Positions 43,401 to 55,400 of a stretch of 64,000 nucleotides of DNA are shown here, one piece after another. Position 1 is the stretch's first letter. Every line of letters starts with the position of its first letter. The notes under the pieces were generated by a model. That model saw only the letters and a program-made list of their open reading frames with translations. It searched no databases and was not told where the DNA came from. This stretch comes from Stenocarpella maydis (taxonomy: Eukaryota > Ascomycota > Sordariomycetes > Diaporthales > Diaporthaceae). The translations under genes were made by a program, and so were the position numbers. The stretch covers positions 1 to 64,000 of the forward strand of contig CM008199.1 of NCBI GenBank assembly GCA_002270565.1, written 5' to 3'.

Positions 43401-46400
43401 GATCCTTTATGGTTAGCTGGTTTTACATCAGGTGAAGGGTGCTTCCTTATAAATGTACATAAAGCCAAAACTAAAGTAGGTGTGTCCGTTAGATTAGTTT
43501 TTCAACTTACTCAACATCATAGGGATGAGCAATTAATGAAAAGTTTAATTGAATACTTCGAATGTGGTAATCTTTATAAAGATCGAAATGTTTGAGAGTA
43601 TAGAGTGGAAAAATTCTCAGACATAGAGACAAAAATTATACCATTCTTGACTTCGCCACCCCGCTTCACTCCTTGAGCCCTAAAGGGCGTAAGTGAAGCG
43701 AGGGTTTCTAAAAATAAAATTCAAGGAGTAAAATTACTTGATTTTTTAGATTGATGTAAAGCTGGTGAATTAATAAAAACAAAGGCACACCTATCTGAAC
43801 AAGGTTTAGATTCTATTCGTAAAATAAAAGCTGGTTTAAATAAGGAAAGATTACTTTAATTTTAAATATAGGGGGGGGGTTATATTGATTTTATTATAAC
43901 ACCCCCTTCTTATCTCTACTCTAATTTTAAAGATAGCATATCTGTAAAAGAGCAACGAGTATATGGTAGTTAATGTGGTTTTACCATGTTTAAGATGTAT
44001 TCTAACGAGATTTCGAGAGAGATCTTATACTCAAAATCCCTTCTAAACAGATTATTAAAATATAACTATTTTTCAACCATTCTATTGGCTTTGGGTAAAT
44101 ATCTTCTAGTTACTTAAATTGAAGCAAACTTTGTTATTAATTTACATAAAAGGGACATTGAGTTACTAAAAGAGATTCAAAGCTTTTTTGGTGGAGTAGG
44201 AAGAATCCGTAAAGAAAGAAACGGTTGTATTGATTTTACTATTAGTTCTCTTAACCAAATTATTACTCAAGTAATACCTCACTTCGATAAATATCCTCTA
44301 AATACTCAGAAGCGTGCGGACTATCTTTTGTTTAAACAGGCAGTCATGATTATGCGGCCATCGGAGGGGAGAACATTTGACAGTTTCTGGACTAGAAGCT
44401 ATTGTTAATATACGGGCTACTCTAAACAAAGGGTTGACATCTTCCTTGATAGAAGCTTTTCCTAAGACTGTTGCAGTGGCTAGACCTATCCCCCTCCGGG
44501 GGATAGGTCATCATCCCTCTCTCCCCTACAGGGGAGAGAGGAACGCAGACCTCAAGTGGATATTACAGATGTAAAATCTATAGATCCCCAATGAGTAGCT
44601 GGATTTACTTCTGGTGATGGAAGTTTCATTGTAAGTATAAGAAATTATAAATCTAGTCAAACAGATGGACGTGTATCTCTTACTTTTTCTTTAATTCAAC
44701 ACTCGTCTAGGTACCTAGTAGTGATGAACTTTTTATGAAAAGTTTAGTAGATTATTTTTGGTTTGGTAAGGCTTATACTTACAAGAGTTACACTGAGTTT
44801 AAGTCTCGTAGTTTAGCGGATAATTTCGAAAAAATTATACCTTTCTTTCAAAAATACCCTATTCTAGATATTAAAGCCTTAGATTTTGTAGATTGATGTA
44901 AGGTAGCTATCTTGATTAATAATAAAGCTCATTTAACTAAGGAAGGCTTGAATAATATTTGTAAAATTAAGGCTGGAATGAACAAGGGTAGAATTAAAGA
45001 TTCTTAGATAGCTCAGTTATCTCGAGCTCTCCTTTCTTCGGAGGAACTTCCTGATTATCGCGCACCTAATAGATTCATCTATTAGGTGCGCGATAATTAA
45101 AAAAAAAATAGTTGTTTTTAATAATCTGCATGATAAATTTGAGAGCCGTGGATGTTTATGACGCAATTCCAACTATAGTTACAACATTTGTAGCAATTGT
45201 AGCTAAAATATCTATCTTTATATTTTTATTAGAATTAGTTTATTACACTAATCACTATTTATTTAATTTTAATTGAACTTATGGTTTACTTGTAAGTTCA
45301 TTACTTTCATTAATAGTAGGAACGGTTTTAGGTTTAACTCAGTTTAGAATAAAAAGATTATTAGCATACGTCATTAAAATAGTATTGTGTGCTTAACTGC
45401 CAAATTCCGGGGAAACCTTAAAGCTTCTGATACCAAGCTGTATGCGAAAGTATATATGTGGATGAACTAATTACTCATGTATGGTAACAACGCAGAAGAT
45501 AACCGAAAGGGCAATAGGCTATCGCGGATCTAAGTCAAACATAAACAATATTTGTTTGTAAAAGAGCAACGAGTAGACGGTAGTTGTTGCGTCGAATAAG
45601 TTATATTTTCTAATTAAGGCTATAACCCTTCGGCGTAATTAAGGTGTATTCTATTTGAGTAAGCCGTTATATATTGAGCTTTACTGCTGCCTTATCTCCC
45701 CTCAGTAACGAAGTTCGAGATCTTCCCCCTCCGGGGACGATCAGGCCTTCGGCCAGATCTGGAGAAGTTTAGCATCCATTATATGCCTAAGTATATTAAG
45801 TTACTATTACATACTTCTAATCCCTAGTCCCCTCCGGGGACTCGCGAAGCATCATCCGTAGGGATTCCCTTAGGAACCCTATAGTATTTCCGTAGAGAAA
45901 TAGGGAAACTACAATTAGTATGGAAGAGGTCCAAATCCTCACTTAAATAGATTTTTGCAGTACTTCTCTCTTTCCTAGTGGCTGTCATAATGCTTTTATG
46001 CCGACTTCGTACGGACGAAGATCCTGGCCTGCCTTTCTTTTGGTAATATTAATTCTATTTTACACTCTTGGTTTAATCGTTGCTTGTTTTACATCCTGTA
46101 TAGTCGCCTTTCAAGGGCGCAGTTAGACACCACGCCTAATAAAAAAAAAATATATTTTTTTTTTATACGCACGCTAGCCACAAGCTTTAGGAAATACTCA
46201 AATACACCCCCTACGGGAAGGATTAGTTCATGCGTGAAAGTTGCTTCATGTACTCAACTTAATTATGTTGTTTAACAGCTGAGACAGCCTCATAGTAGAT
46301 AGGACTCCATGACAGAAAGCAAAACCAGGCGAAGGGACCAAAAGTAGTAACAAACCTTCCCTTCAGCAGTGGCTCTAGCACGCAGAGCTCCGGGGGGGGG

Positions 46401-49400
46401 TCCCGGATCTAGCCATAAGTGAACAAGGCTGAAATAGTGCCAGAAGCGAAGCGTCGTAGTAGCTCAGATCAGTGAAAGGCGTAACGTGGATTATGTTAAG
46501 AGTAGCTGAATTATCAGTAGACTATTATGAATAAGGTGGTCGCTGGAACAGTGTACCAATGATGTGTAAAGGAAAAACCGTGTAGCCTCTCAAGTACACT
46601 GTCTGGTCGTAGTGGATAGGTAGGTATAAGGACTAGCAACAATAGCCAACTCCCCTTTAAATATAGGCCTATCAGGAGGCAAGGTTTGAGCAACCAGGGC
46701 AACCAAACTTAAATTATAAATCATGAAAACAACACTTAATAATTACAAATTTTTACAAGTTAGCAAATATTTTACAGCCAGTCCTTTTTCCTCAATGAAT
46801 TTTACCTTTAGAAAGATTACTACGAGCAGTTTTAATGTGGGCGCGAGCTCTAGTAAAACTATTAATCCTTTCTTTATAACTGGTTTGACAGACGGTGAAG
46901 GTAGTTTTATATCTCGGCTCCGCCGCTCCCAGCCGCAGGCGCCCGGGAGTACCATTAGAATGAACTCTAGCTACCGTATGGGTTGACGGGTTGAAGTTCT
47001 TTTTCAGATAGCACTTCACCAAAAAGATCTTCCCCCGCAGGGGATGATCAGGCCTATGGCCGGATCTGGATCTTTTAAAAGCTATACAAGCTTATTTTGG
47101 TGGTATAGGATCTATAGTAAAAGCCGATAAAGATATGTATGCTTTCAAGGTAACTTCTTTAAAAGAAATATTGACTTACATAATTTCTCATTTTGATATG
47201 TACCCTTTAATAACTCAAAAAAAGGCAGACTATCTTTTATTTAAAGATATCGCTTTAAAGATGAAAAAAGGAGATCATCTAAATAAGGAAGGTTTACAAT
47301 CTATAGTGGATATACGTGCTACACTAAATTTAGGTCTTTCTGAAGTCATACAGACGGCTTTCCCTAAAACTATCCCAGTTATTCGGTTTTTAATATCTAA
47401 ACAAGAAATACATCATCCTGAATGATTGGCTGGTTTTGTAACAGGAGAAGGTACCTTCTTGGCTTCGCCACCCCCGCTTCACTCCTTGAGCCCAAAAGGG
47501 CGTAAGTGAAGCGAGGGTTGTGAAAATAAATAAAAGTCGTAATAAGGCTGGTGTAGGTGTTCAATTAGTTTTCCAAGTCGCTCAACATGTTAGGGATACA
47601 GAATTACTAAAAAGTTTTGTGTCATACTTCAAATGCGGTCAATATGTTAGACCAACTCAAGAAAAATGAGGATACTTTCAGTGTACTAGATTCTTGGATA
47701 ATTATGATATAATCAAAGAATTCTTTATTAATCATCCTATTCAAGGGTCAAAAGCAAAAGATTTCTCAGATTGAGTTGAAGTAGCTGAAATGATTAAAAA
47801 GGGAGACCACTTAACTAAAGAAGGATCTTCCAAGATTGTCAATATAAAAGCAGGAATGAATACAGGTAGAAAGTAAATATTTTACCTGTCTTAGCCACCT
47901 TCGGAGGGGGGGGGGGGAGGTGTTTACCTCCTCCCCCTCTAGGAGTACTTTTGCGAAGCCAGTGTGTAACGATATATATGGTACGGCTTACAGTATGTGA
48001 CAGTACTATTTCTCATTTAGGTTTTATTTTATTAGCTCTTACTATTTCTAGTGTAGAATCAACTCAAGCATTTATATTTTATTTAATGCAATATTCAATT
48101 AGTAATTTAAATGTATTTATTATACTAGTAACGATAGGATTTTCTTTAGTGCGCCGTCTTGCTTCCATTATGATCATCTCCCGTTCGGGGATCAGAGTTA
48201 TAGACATACTCTGTAAGTCAACTAGCTTACCAAAAGCCGAAATGGCAGAGGGACCAAAGCATGCTAGTAAAGTGGGTTCTGGGACATGGTCTAACTCGTT
48301 CTATAATAACCTGCGAGATAGCTCTTCTCATGGCGACGTTTGTTGTTCTAGTCGGACTCAAATCCATCCCGGTAGGGACCTACATACTACCGTTTTCGAG
48401 TTTAGGAGATCAGTGAAGAGTCTCTTATGGTCTATCTCGAAAAGACAATGCCTAACTAAGGTAATAGAATTGTCACCTAAAAGAGGAGGAATCATCACAA
48501 TGCGAAGAAATTCGGGATCACCTAAGGAGGGTAACCTCTATCGGTGACGGAGCTGCCATAGTAGCTTGGGTATTTGAGGTCATTTCAAAGTGGGCCAGGG
48601 AACTCATGTCGAAGGGCAGCAGCGTAGTTATTCTACAGCGTCTGGCGCTAGTCCTCTTGAGGGCAGTACCATCACAAAGTGGAACCTGATAAAGCTTGAC
48701 AACAACAAGTTTACGGGATTATACAAATTGATTTCAGATCCTAAGACACTGACATTAGCATACCACAACATAAAATCGAAGCCTGGTAATATGACACCGG
48801 GTACGGATAATTTAACCTTAGATGGGATGTCCAATGCCCTAATAGAAGATATGGCGAAATCTCTGGGTAGGGGTAGCTTCCAATTTAAACCAGCAAGGCG
48901 GGTGCATATCCCCAAAGCCAACGGAAGTACTAGACCACTCGCAATAGCCTCACCTAGAGACAAGATAGTCCAAGAGGCAATGAGGATGGTATTGGAAGTA
49001 ATATTCGAACCGTCATTCCAAAACTCCAGTCATGGATTTAGGCCAAATCGTAGCTGCCACACTGCACTTAAAGAAATCTCCAAGTGGACTGGGATCTCTT
49101 GGGCCATCGAGGGAGATATCAAGGGCTTCTTCGATAATGTGGACCACGGAATCCTAGCTGAACTACTGCAGAGCAGGATCACGGATCAAAGATTCATAGA
49201 CCTATATTGAAAGCTAGTCAAAGCGGGATATTTGGAAAAAGGAGTGTCCGTGACCCCTGCAGTGGGTGTGCCCCAGGGTTCTTTAATTTCGCCCCTACTA
49301 TCAAACATATACTTAAACGAATTCGACGAATTTATTGGCGGAATTATTGAAGAGCTCTCAACCATTAAAGGGGCCAAGATATCTAAACCTAACCCAGAAT

Positions 49401-52400
49401 GAAAAAGGTTAACGTACCAGATATCCAAACGTGAAAAATTATACAAACAGTCCGGTGATGAATCTACGTTAGGTGAAATTAGAGCTCTGAAAATCCAGAG
49501 AAGGAAAGTAGACTCATACATCAGAACTGGAACCAGAATTTATTATGTCAGATACGCGGACGATTGAGTAGTAGGAGTTCTGGGAACCTTTAAATCCGCA
49601 GAGAAGATTAGAGATTTAATTAAGGGGTATCTGGCGGATAAGCTGAAGCTAAGACTATCAGACGAAAAAACTAAGATTACTAATTTAACAAAGGATAGAG
49701 CTAGCTTTCTAGGTATGAACTTCTGGGTACGTAGAGGTAAGAACGCCAAGGTGGTCTCGGTCTATAATCCAAGAATATCAAAAAAATTCAAATCTAGAAC
49801 CAACCAAGCCCGAGTCTGATTCGCCGCTCCAATTAAGAAGATAGTCTCCGACTTAGAGAAGCAGGGGTTCATAAAGAGATACCCTCATGATCCTAACCGA
49901 ACGATACCCAACGCAATAACCAAGTTCATCTTCCTTGATCACAAATCGATTCTTCTCAGATATAACGCCATTATCAGAGGCTACCTGAACTACTTTCGCC
50001 CGGCGGACAACTATTTCCGCTTGAATTCCATTATTACCTTCATCATTAGACACTCCTGTGCTAAAACTTTGGCCAGAAAGTTTAATCTCAGAACACGGGC
50101 TGGGGCATTCAAGAAGTTTGGTAAGAATCTAGAAGTAACTATTAAGAAGAAAGGCGGGGAGAAAACGTACAGTCTGGCGATTCCTAAACATTTCCGGAAC
50201 ACGAGGTCTTTCCAAGCGGTCACACAAACGATAAGGGATCCGCTAGCAGTACTAAATTATAGAATTCAATCTCAATCCGCCCTCGACGAAATTTGTGCGA
50301 TTTGTGGTTCCAAGGATCGAGTCGAAATGCATCACGTGAAACATCTTAGGAAGGAGCAAGTGGTCGCTTCAGGTTTCACTGGGCTAATGTCGGAATTAAA
50401 CCGAAAACAACTGCCGGTATGTAGACCTTGTCACGAACAAGTGCACAAGGGGATGTACAACGGTCTAAGTTTGAATGACCTTTGAATAAGAGCAAACAGG
50501 GACGGAGAGTAGAGTACCCGGGATACAAGCAATCCTAAAAGCTTCAAAAGAGGTCCAAAGGATCGAAATCAAAATGTAACTCTGTATATCAGACATATAG
50601 CTACGGGGAGAGCCGTATGCAGTGAAAGTTGCAAGTACGGTTCGGTGGGAGCGTTCTGCTATCAAGGGATAGGAGCCCGGTGGGCAACTGGGAACATATA
50701 ACCTGGTGGTGGTCTGCGACCCAACTACTGTTATGTAAATGATAATAAAGAAGATAAAGAATTATTAGACAAAAATAATTCGCCTATCCAGTTAATTAGT
50801 CAATTAAAAGGGTATTTTTATATAAACCCTATGTTAGCTTTAAGTTTCGCTATTACTATCTTTTCTTTTGCAGGTATACCACCTTTAATGGGGTTTTTTG
50901 CAAAACAGATGGTTTTAAGTGCAGCTTTAGATAATGGTGTGCGCCGAGAGAGCTCTAATATGGAGAAGAGTAGTCCAACTCTTACTGTATACTCGTTAGA
51001 AGTGAATAACACAAACATCCACTGCCTATACAGACTGTGACTTATCACGATAATTATGACCAATAAGCATAAATATCGGATAGCTGATAAGGAATGTTCT
51101 AGGAAGTTGGGACTGCCCCCGATAATAACTAGGATAAACAGGTGTAGATATGTCGAGGATAACAAACTTGAAACTCATAGACGCGAAAATCTAGGCGAGT
51201 TCATCCTAAGCAGAATATGTCGGTGAATTTGTGGCATTGTGGGCATATATAGCCATTGATATGCACATCGACGAGAAGCCACACGTCATCCCGGTCTAGG
51301 GAATTATGAATATAAATATGAGCAAGCGACTAAGTCTACAAGGACATTAAACGACATATTATGAGAACCTCGGGATCTAACCGCCTTAGTGCGGGGACGG
51401 AGTCTCCATAGTAGGACTAACCATCCAAAGGGAGACAGCTCAAATATTTCAAGGGATATAACTATTAATTTAGGACAAGAAAAGGCCGAAAGGAAAGACA
51501 AGAACAATTGTTCCTCAGAACAGACGGCTTCCTCTATAATAGCCAAAACCTTGAACGAATGACAGGGTAAGAACCAAAAGATTAGAGGATTGACAAACAT
51601 TATGAGTGATCCTTTGTACTTAGTGAAATGTTATGATGACATTAAAAGCAATAAAGGAATCATGACAAAAGGACTCGGAAACGAGACTTTGGACAAAATC
51701 TCCTTCGATTGATTTGAAAGAATTAGTGATGAGATCAGAAAGAATAAGTTCAAATTTACACCGGCTAGAAGAATCGAAATACCTAAGCCCAACTCAACAA
51801 AAAAACGACCACTAACTATAGGATCTCCTAGAGAAAAAATCGTCCAAAAAGGTATACTAACAATATTGCAGGCCATATGGGAACCCAATTTCACTCAATC
51901 CAATCACGGATTCAGGCCCGGACGATCTGTACACACCGCGCTAAGAGACCTATATGTTAGAGGGAAGTCCTTCACGTGAGTTATTCAAGGTGATATAAAC
52001 AAATGCTTCGACAGGATCCCACACGGATTAATTATGAATTGCCTAAAGGAACAAATAGCCGATACTGCATTTCTGAGCCTGATCAAGAGATTCCTAGAAA
52101 ATGGGTACATCAACCCGACAACTAAGGAAAAAGTAACCCAAAATCGTGAGGGTATCCCACAAGGAGGAATATTAAGTCCCATCATAAGTAACATAGTACT
52201 ACACAAATTTGATGAATTCATGGCAGAATACATAAGCAAATTCGAGAAAGGAAAAAATAGAAGAAATAATCCTGAGCATCAGAAACTGCAATATCGTAAG
52301 AGAATTGCTAAAACATTTAAAGAAAGAAAAAAATACCTGAATCTAATGAGACAGATCCCGGCTCGGGATCCTAAAGATCCAAATTTCAAACGTATGTATT

Positions 52401-55400
52401 ATATCAGATATGCAGATGACTTTATAATCCTAGTAACAGGAGACTTGAATGACGCAAAACTCACTAAAATTAGAGTAAAGGATGCGCTAAGAAGGATATG
52501 TGGAGCAGAACTAAATGATGAAAAAACCCTGATAACTAATATGAAAGACGGTTTCGAATTCCTAGGAGCACAGCTACGAAAAATGAAAAGAAATCCGGAA
52601 TTTATCGGAAAGTATGGAAAAGGAGCTGCAACCAAGGTTTACGAAGGGAGACTTCTAATTAATGCTCCCATAAACAAAATACTAATGTCTTTAAAGAAAG
52701 CTGGTTTTGTGAAAAGAGTAGACACAAACACATGAAGAGCAACCGGAGCGAAATGAATGAATAACTTATCACATTACGAAATAATAAGGAACTATAATTA
52801 CAAAATAAACGGAATTATTAACTATTACAAATTTGCAGCCAACTACTTTAGCTTAGGAACTGTATTGTGATACCTAAGACATTCATGCGCTCTTACTCTA
52901 GCGCTAAAATTAAAGATGGGTACAGCCAGTAAAGTATTCAAGAGGTATGGTAAATACCTAACAGATCCTGATACTGAAGCACATCTAATTGTACCAAAAA
53001 ACATGAAAGTAACGCACACGTTCATGGTAGGAAAAGTACCTGATCCTGAAGAACAAATCAATATCAAATGATCTAACAAATTGACGGAAAGTTCATTTGG
53101 AAGGACTTGTGCAATATGTGGAACATCCGCGAATATCGAAATGCACCACTTAAGGTCAATAGCCGATATAAGAGCAAAGTATAAAAGTGGAAACCTATCA
53201 TATAATCAATGGATAGGTGCAACCAAAAGAAAGCAAATCCCACCATGTAAATATCATCATCAACTATATCACAAAGGAGAGCTAAATTACTCAGACATAA
53301 TGATCATCAGAAACTGGTCAGGAAAGAACAGAAATTAACACTAATCAAACTTAATTCAAAACCATGTCTTCGCTGTATTTGAGTGGCGAGCCGTATGATG
53401 GGAAACTATCACGTACGGTTCTGAGGGCAGTTAAAAATGTTGAAGAACTAGAGTTGCAATTTATGCCCGTCCTTTGGACGGACTGCATATCTCAGACGAT
53501 AATCTTCACATACACACACTGACCCTACTATATATTTTTATCTTTAATTGCCATAATTACTAGTGTAATAGGAGCAGTATATTATTTAACTATAGTTAAA
53601 GAAATGTTCTTTTTCTCTTCTGAATATAAAATAAATCCATTATTAAGTACTCAATCAGATCCACTTTTTTTAAAAAAAAAGTTGATCCCCCTTGTGGTGG
53701 ATCTTAAAGGTAGAATTTACGCCAAAGGCGCCGTAGCCTCAACTGAATCTATCAAATTTAATCATAATAATATAGTTATGTCTAGTCCTATGGCTATTAC
53801 AATTTCTATTATAAGTTTAGCAATTTTATTATTTATATTTATGAACCGTGAATGATTAAGTATGGGTACCATTAACCCCCTGTTCTTCTTATGTGCTAAG
53901 GAGTTTGGTAGCGTGCTAGCTCGTAATTTATTACTACTATTAAATACACTAATTGAATCATATACTTATCTGATAAGCTCTCTTAAGAGTTATCTTAGTA
54001 TGTATAAACTATTATATGGTACTAATGGTTGTTCTAATGCTCTGGTTAATCTAACTCCTTCTTTATCTAAGGGAGCTGGACACTCAGCAATTACAATTAC
54101 TGGAGGCCCTTCAATAAGATATATGATTCGATTATCTTCTGTTCTTCCTCAACAAACATTAAGATACTCATCAACAACCATTAATCATAATAAAACTCAA
54201 TCTATATCACCTTGATTTATATCAGGATATTCAGATGCAGAAGGTTGTTTCAATGTTGGCCTTCAAAAGAATCCGAATGGTAAATTCTATGTCCGACCTT
54301 CATTCATTATACAAATACACTCAAGAGATAATAAATTATTAATGCAAATTAAAGATTATTTTGGTGGTATAGGTAATATTTATATCAGTAAAGATAAATC
54401 CAGATTTACAGTAAGATCTTTAGACGAGATTTGAAAAATTATTACACATTTCGATAATTACCCTTTAATAACTCAAAAAAAAGCAGATTTCATTTTATTT
54501 AAGCAAATAATAGATAAAGTAACTGAAGGGGAACACTTATCAGCTAAAGGGTTACAAGAAATTGTTAATATTCGTGCATCGATAAACTTAGGTTTATCTG
54601 ATTCATTGAATACTATTTTCCCTGATACCGTACCTGTTACTAGACCTCAAATAGAAAATACTAGTATCCCTCATCCTGAATGAATGGCTGGTTTTGTTTC
54701 AGGTGAAGGCTGTTTCTTAGTTCAAGTGGCTAAATATGGTAAAGGTAAATTAGACGGGGTTTCATTAAGCTTGAAAGTATCTCAACATTTGAGAGATAAG
54801 TCTCTGTTAAATTCATTTATTAATTTTTTTGGGTGTGGCCTATTCAACTACCATAGTGGAAAGAGCAAGTTAGGGTCAGGGGTATTTATTGTTAGAAAAT
54901 TTGCAGATATATCGGATAAAATACTTCCATTTTTTAAAGATCACGAGATAAGAGGAATTAAAAGAGAGGATTTTGAAGATTGAGTTAGAGTTGTTGAATT
55001 AATTAAATCTAAGGTTCATTTAACCGAAGAGGGAGTAGAGAAGGTACGTAAGATAAAATCTGGTATGAATACGTTAAGATAAAATTCGGTATGAATACGT
55101 TAGGATAATTTCTTATGTTTAAGTGTGGCTCTTGCTTATTTTATGAATTTGGAGAGGAAATCACCATGACGGCGCCATATTGACTTCGTAGTCAGGACGC
55201 ACAAGTGGTTGAGGTCTTTTTGTTTTAATAGTACTTAGCCAAGATGCAACAGGTTGCCCAAAAGATTTGTCAATATACGACAAATTTTTAAAAAACATTG
55301 GATTAATTGCAAGAATATCAACACCCCGTTGTTTAGTTGATAATTTGCAGCGAAGTTTATCTTAGTTTTATTATTAGATAAATTTATACTCTAATTAAGA

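Larger units (their letters stand above)
42070..45150 (+). mobile_element. nad2 intron 3, composite group I intron
   Basis: A first core at 42,155-42,420 (AAATTCCGGGAACACCC, TCGCGGATCTAAATCAG, AAAAGAGCAACGAGTGTACG) and a second partial core at 43,925-44,060 (AAAAGAGCAACGAGTATATG, AAGATGTATTCTAACGAG). The 3'-end sequence AATAATCTGCATGATAAATT plus AGCCGTGGAT occurs twice, at about 42,672-42,706 and 45,118-45,152; the second copy is the working 3' splice site. Three endonuclease remnants lie inside. The structure points to an intron duplicated inside itself. Confidence 0.75.
46723..47876 (+). pseudogene. LAGLIDADG homing endonuclease, disrupted by GC inserts (nad2 i4)
   Basis: Starts [17 protein letters not shown]. 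Motif [13 protein letters not shown] near 46,870 is followed at once by a GC-rich insert (about 46,912-46,955). [17 protein letters not shown] is then cut by a GATCTTCCCC element (47,031-47,073). The frame resumes as [20 protein letters not shown] and [19 protein letters not shown]. The second motif [12 protein letters not shown] carries copy C of the 57-bp element, here 58 bp and so frame-breaking. The ending [20 protein letters not shown] to [14 protein letters not shown] is normal. Confidence 0.75.
45368..47999 (+). mobile_element. nad2 intron 4, group I with disrupted LAGLIDADG ORF
   Basis: Core at 45,400-45,660: AAATTCCGGGGAAACC, AAGCTTCTGATACCAAGC, GTGGATGAACTAATTACTC, TCGCGGATCTAAGTCAA, AAAAGAGCAACGAGTAGACG and AAGGTGTATTCTATTTG. 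Then comes about 1 kb of GC-rich structured sequence of unknown kind, then the endonuclease. It ends in G before ACAGTACTATTTC. Confidence 0.8.

Noticed and set aside
46440..46480. GTGCCAGAAGC resembles the small-subunit rRNA 530-loop sequence
   Set aside because: The match stops after about eight bases and none of the neighbouring rRNA helices or conserved blocks are present.
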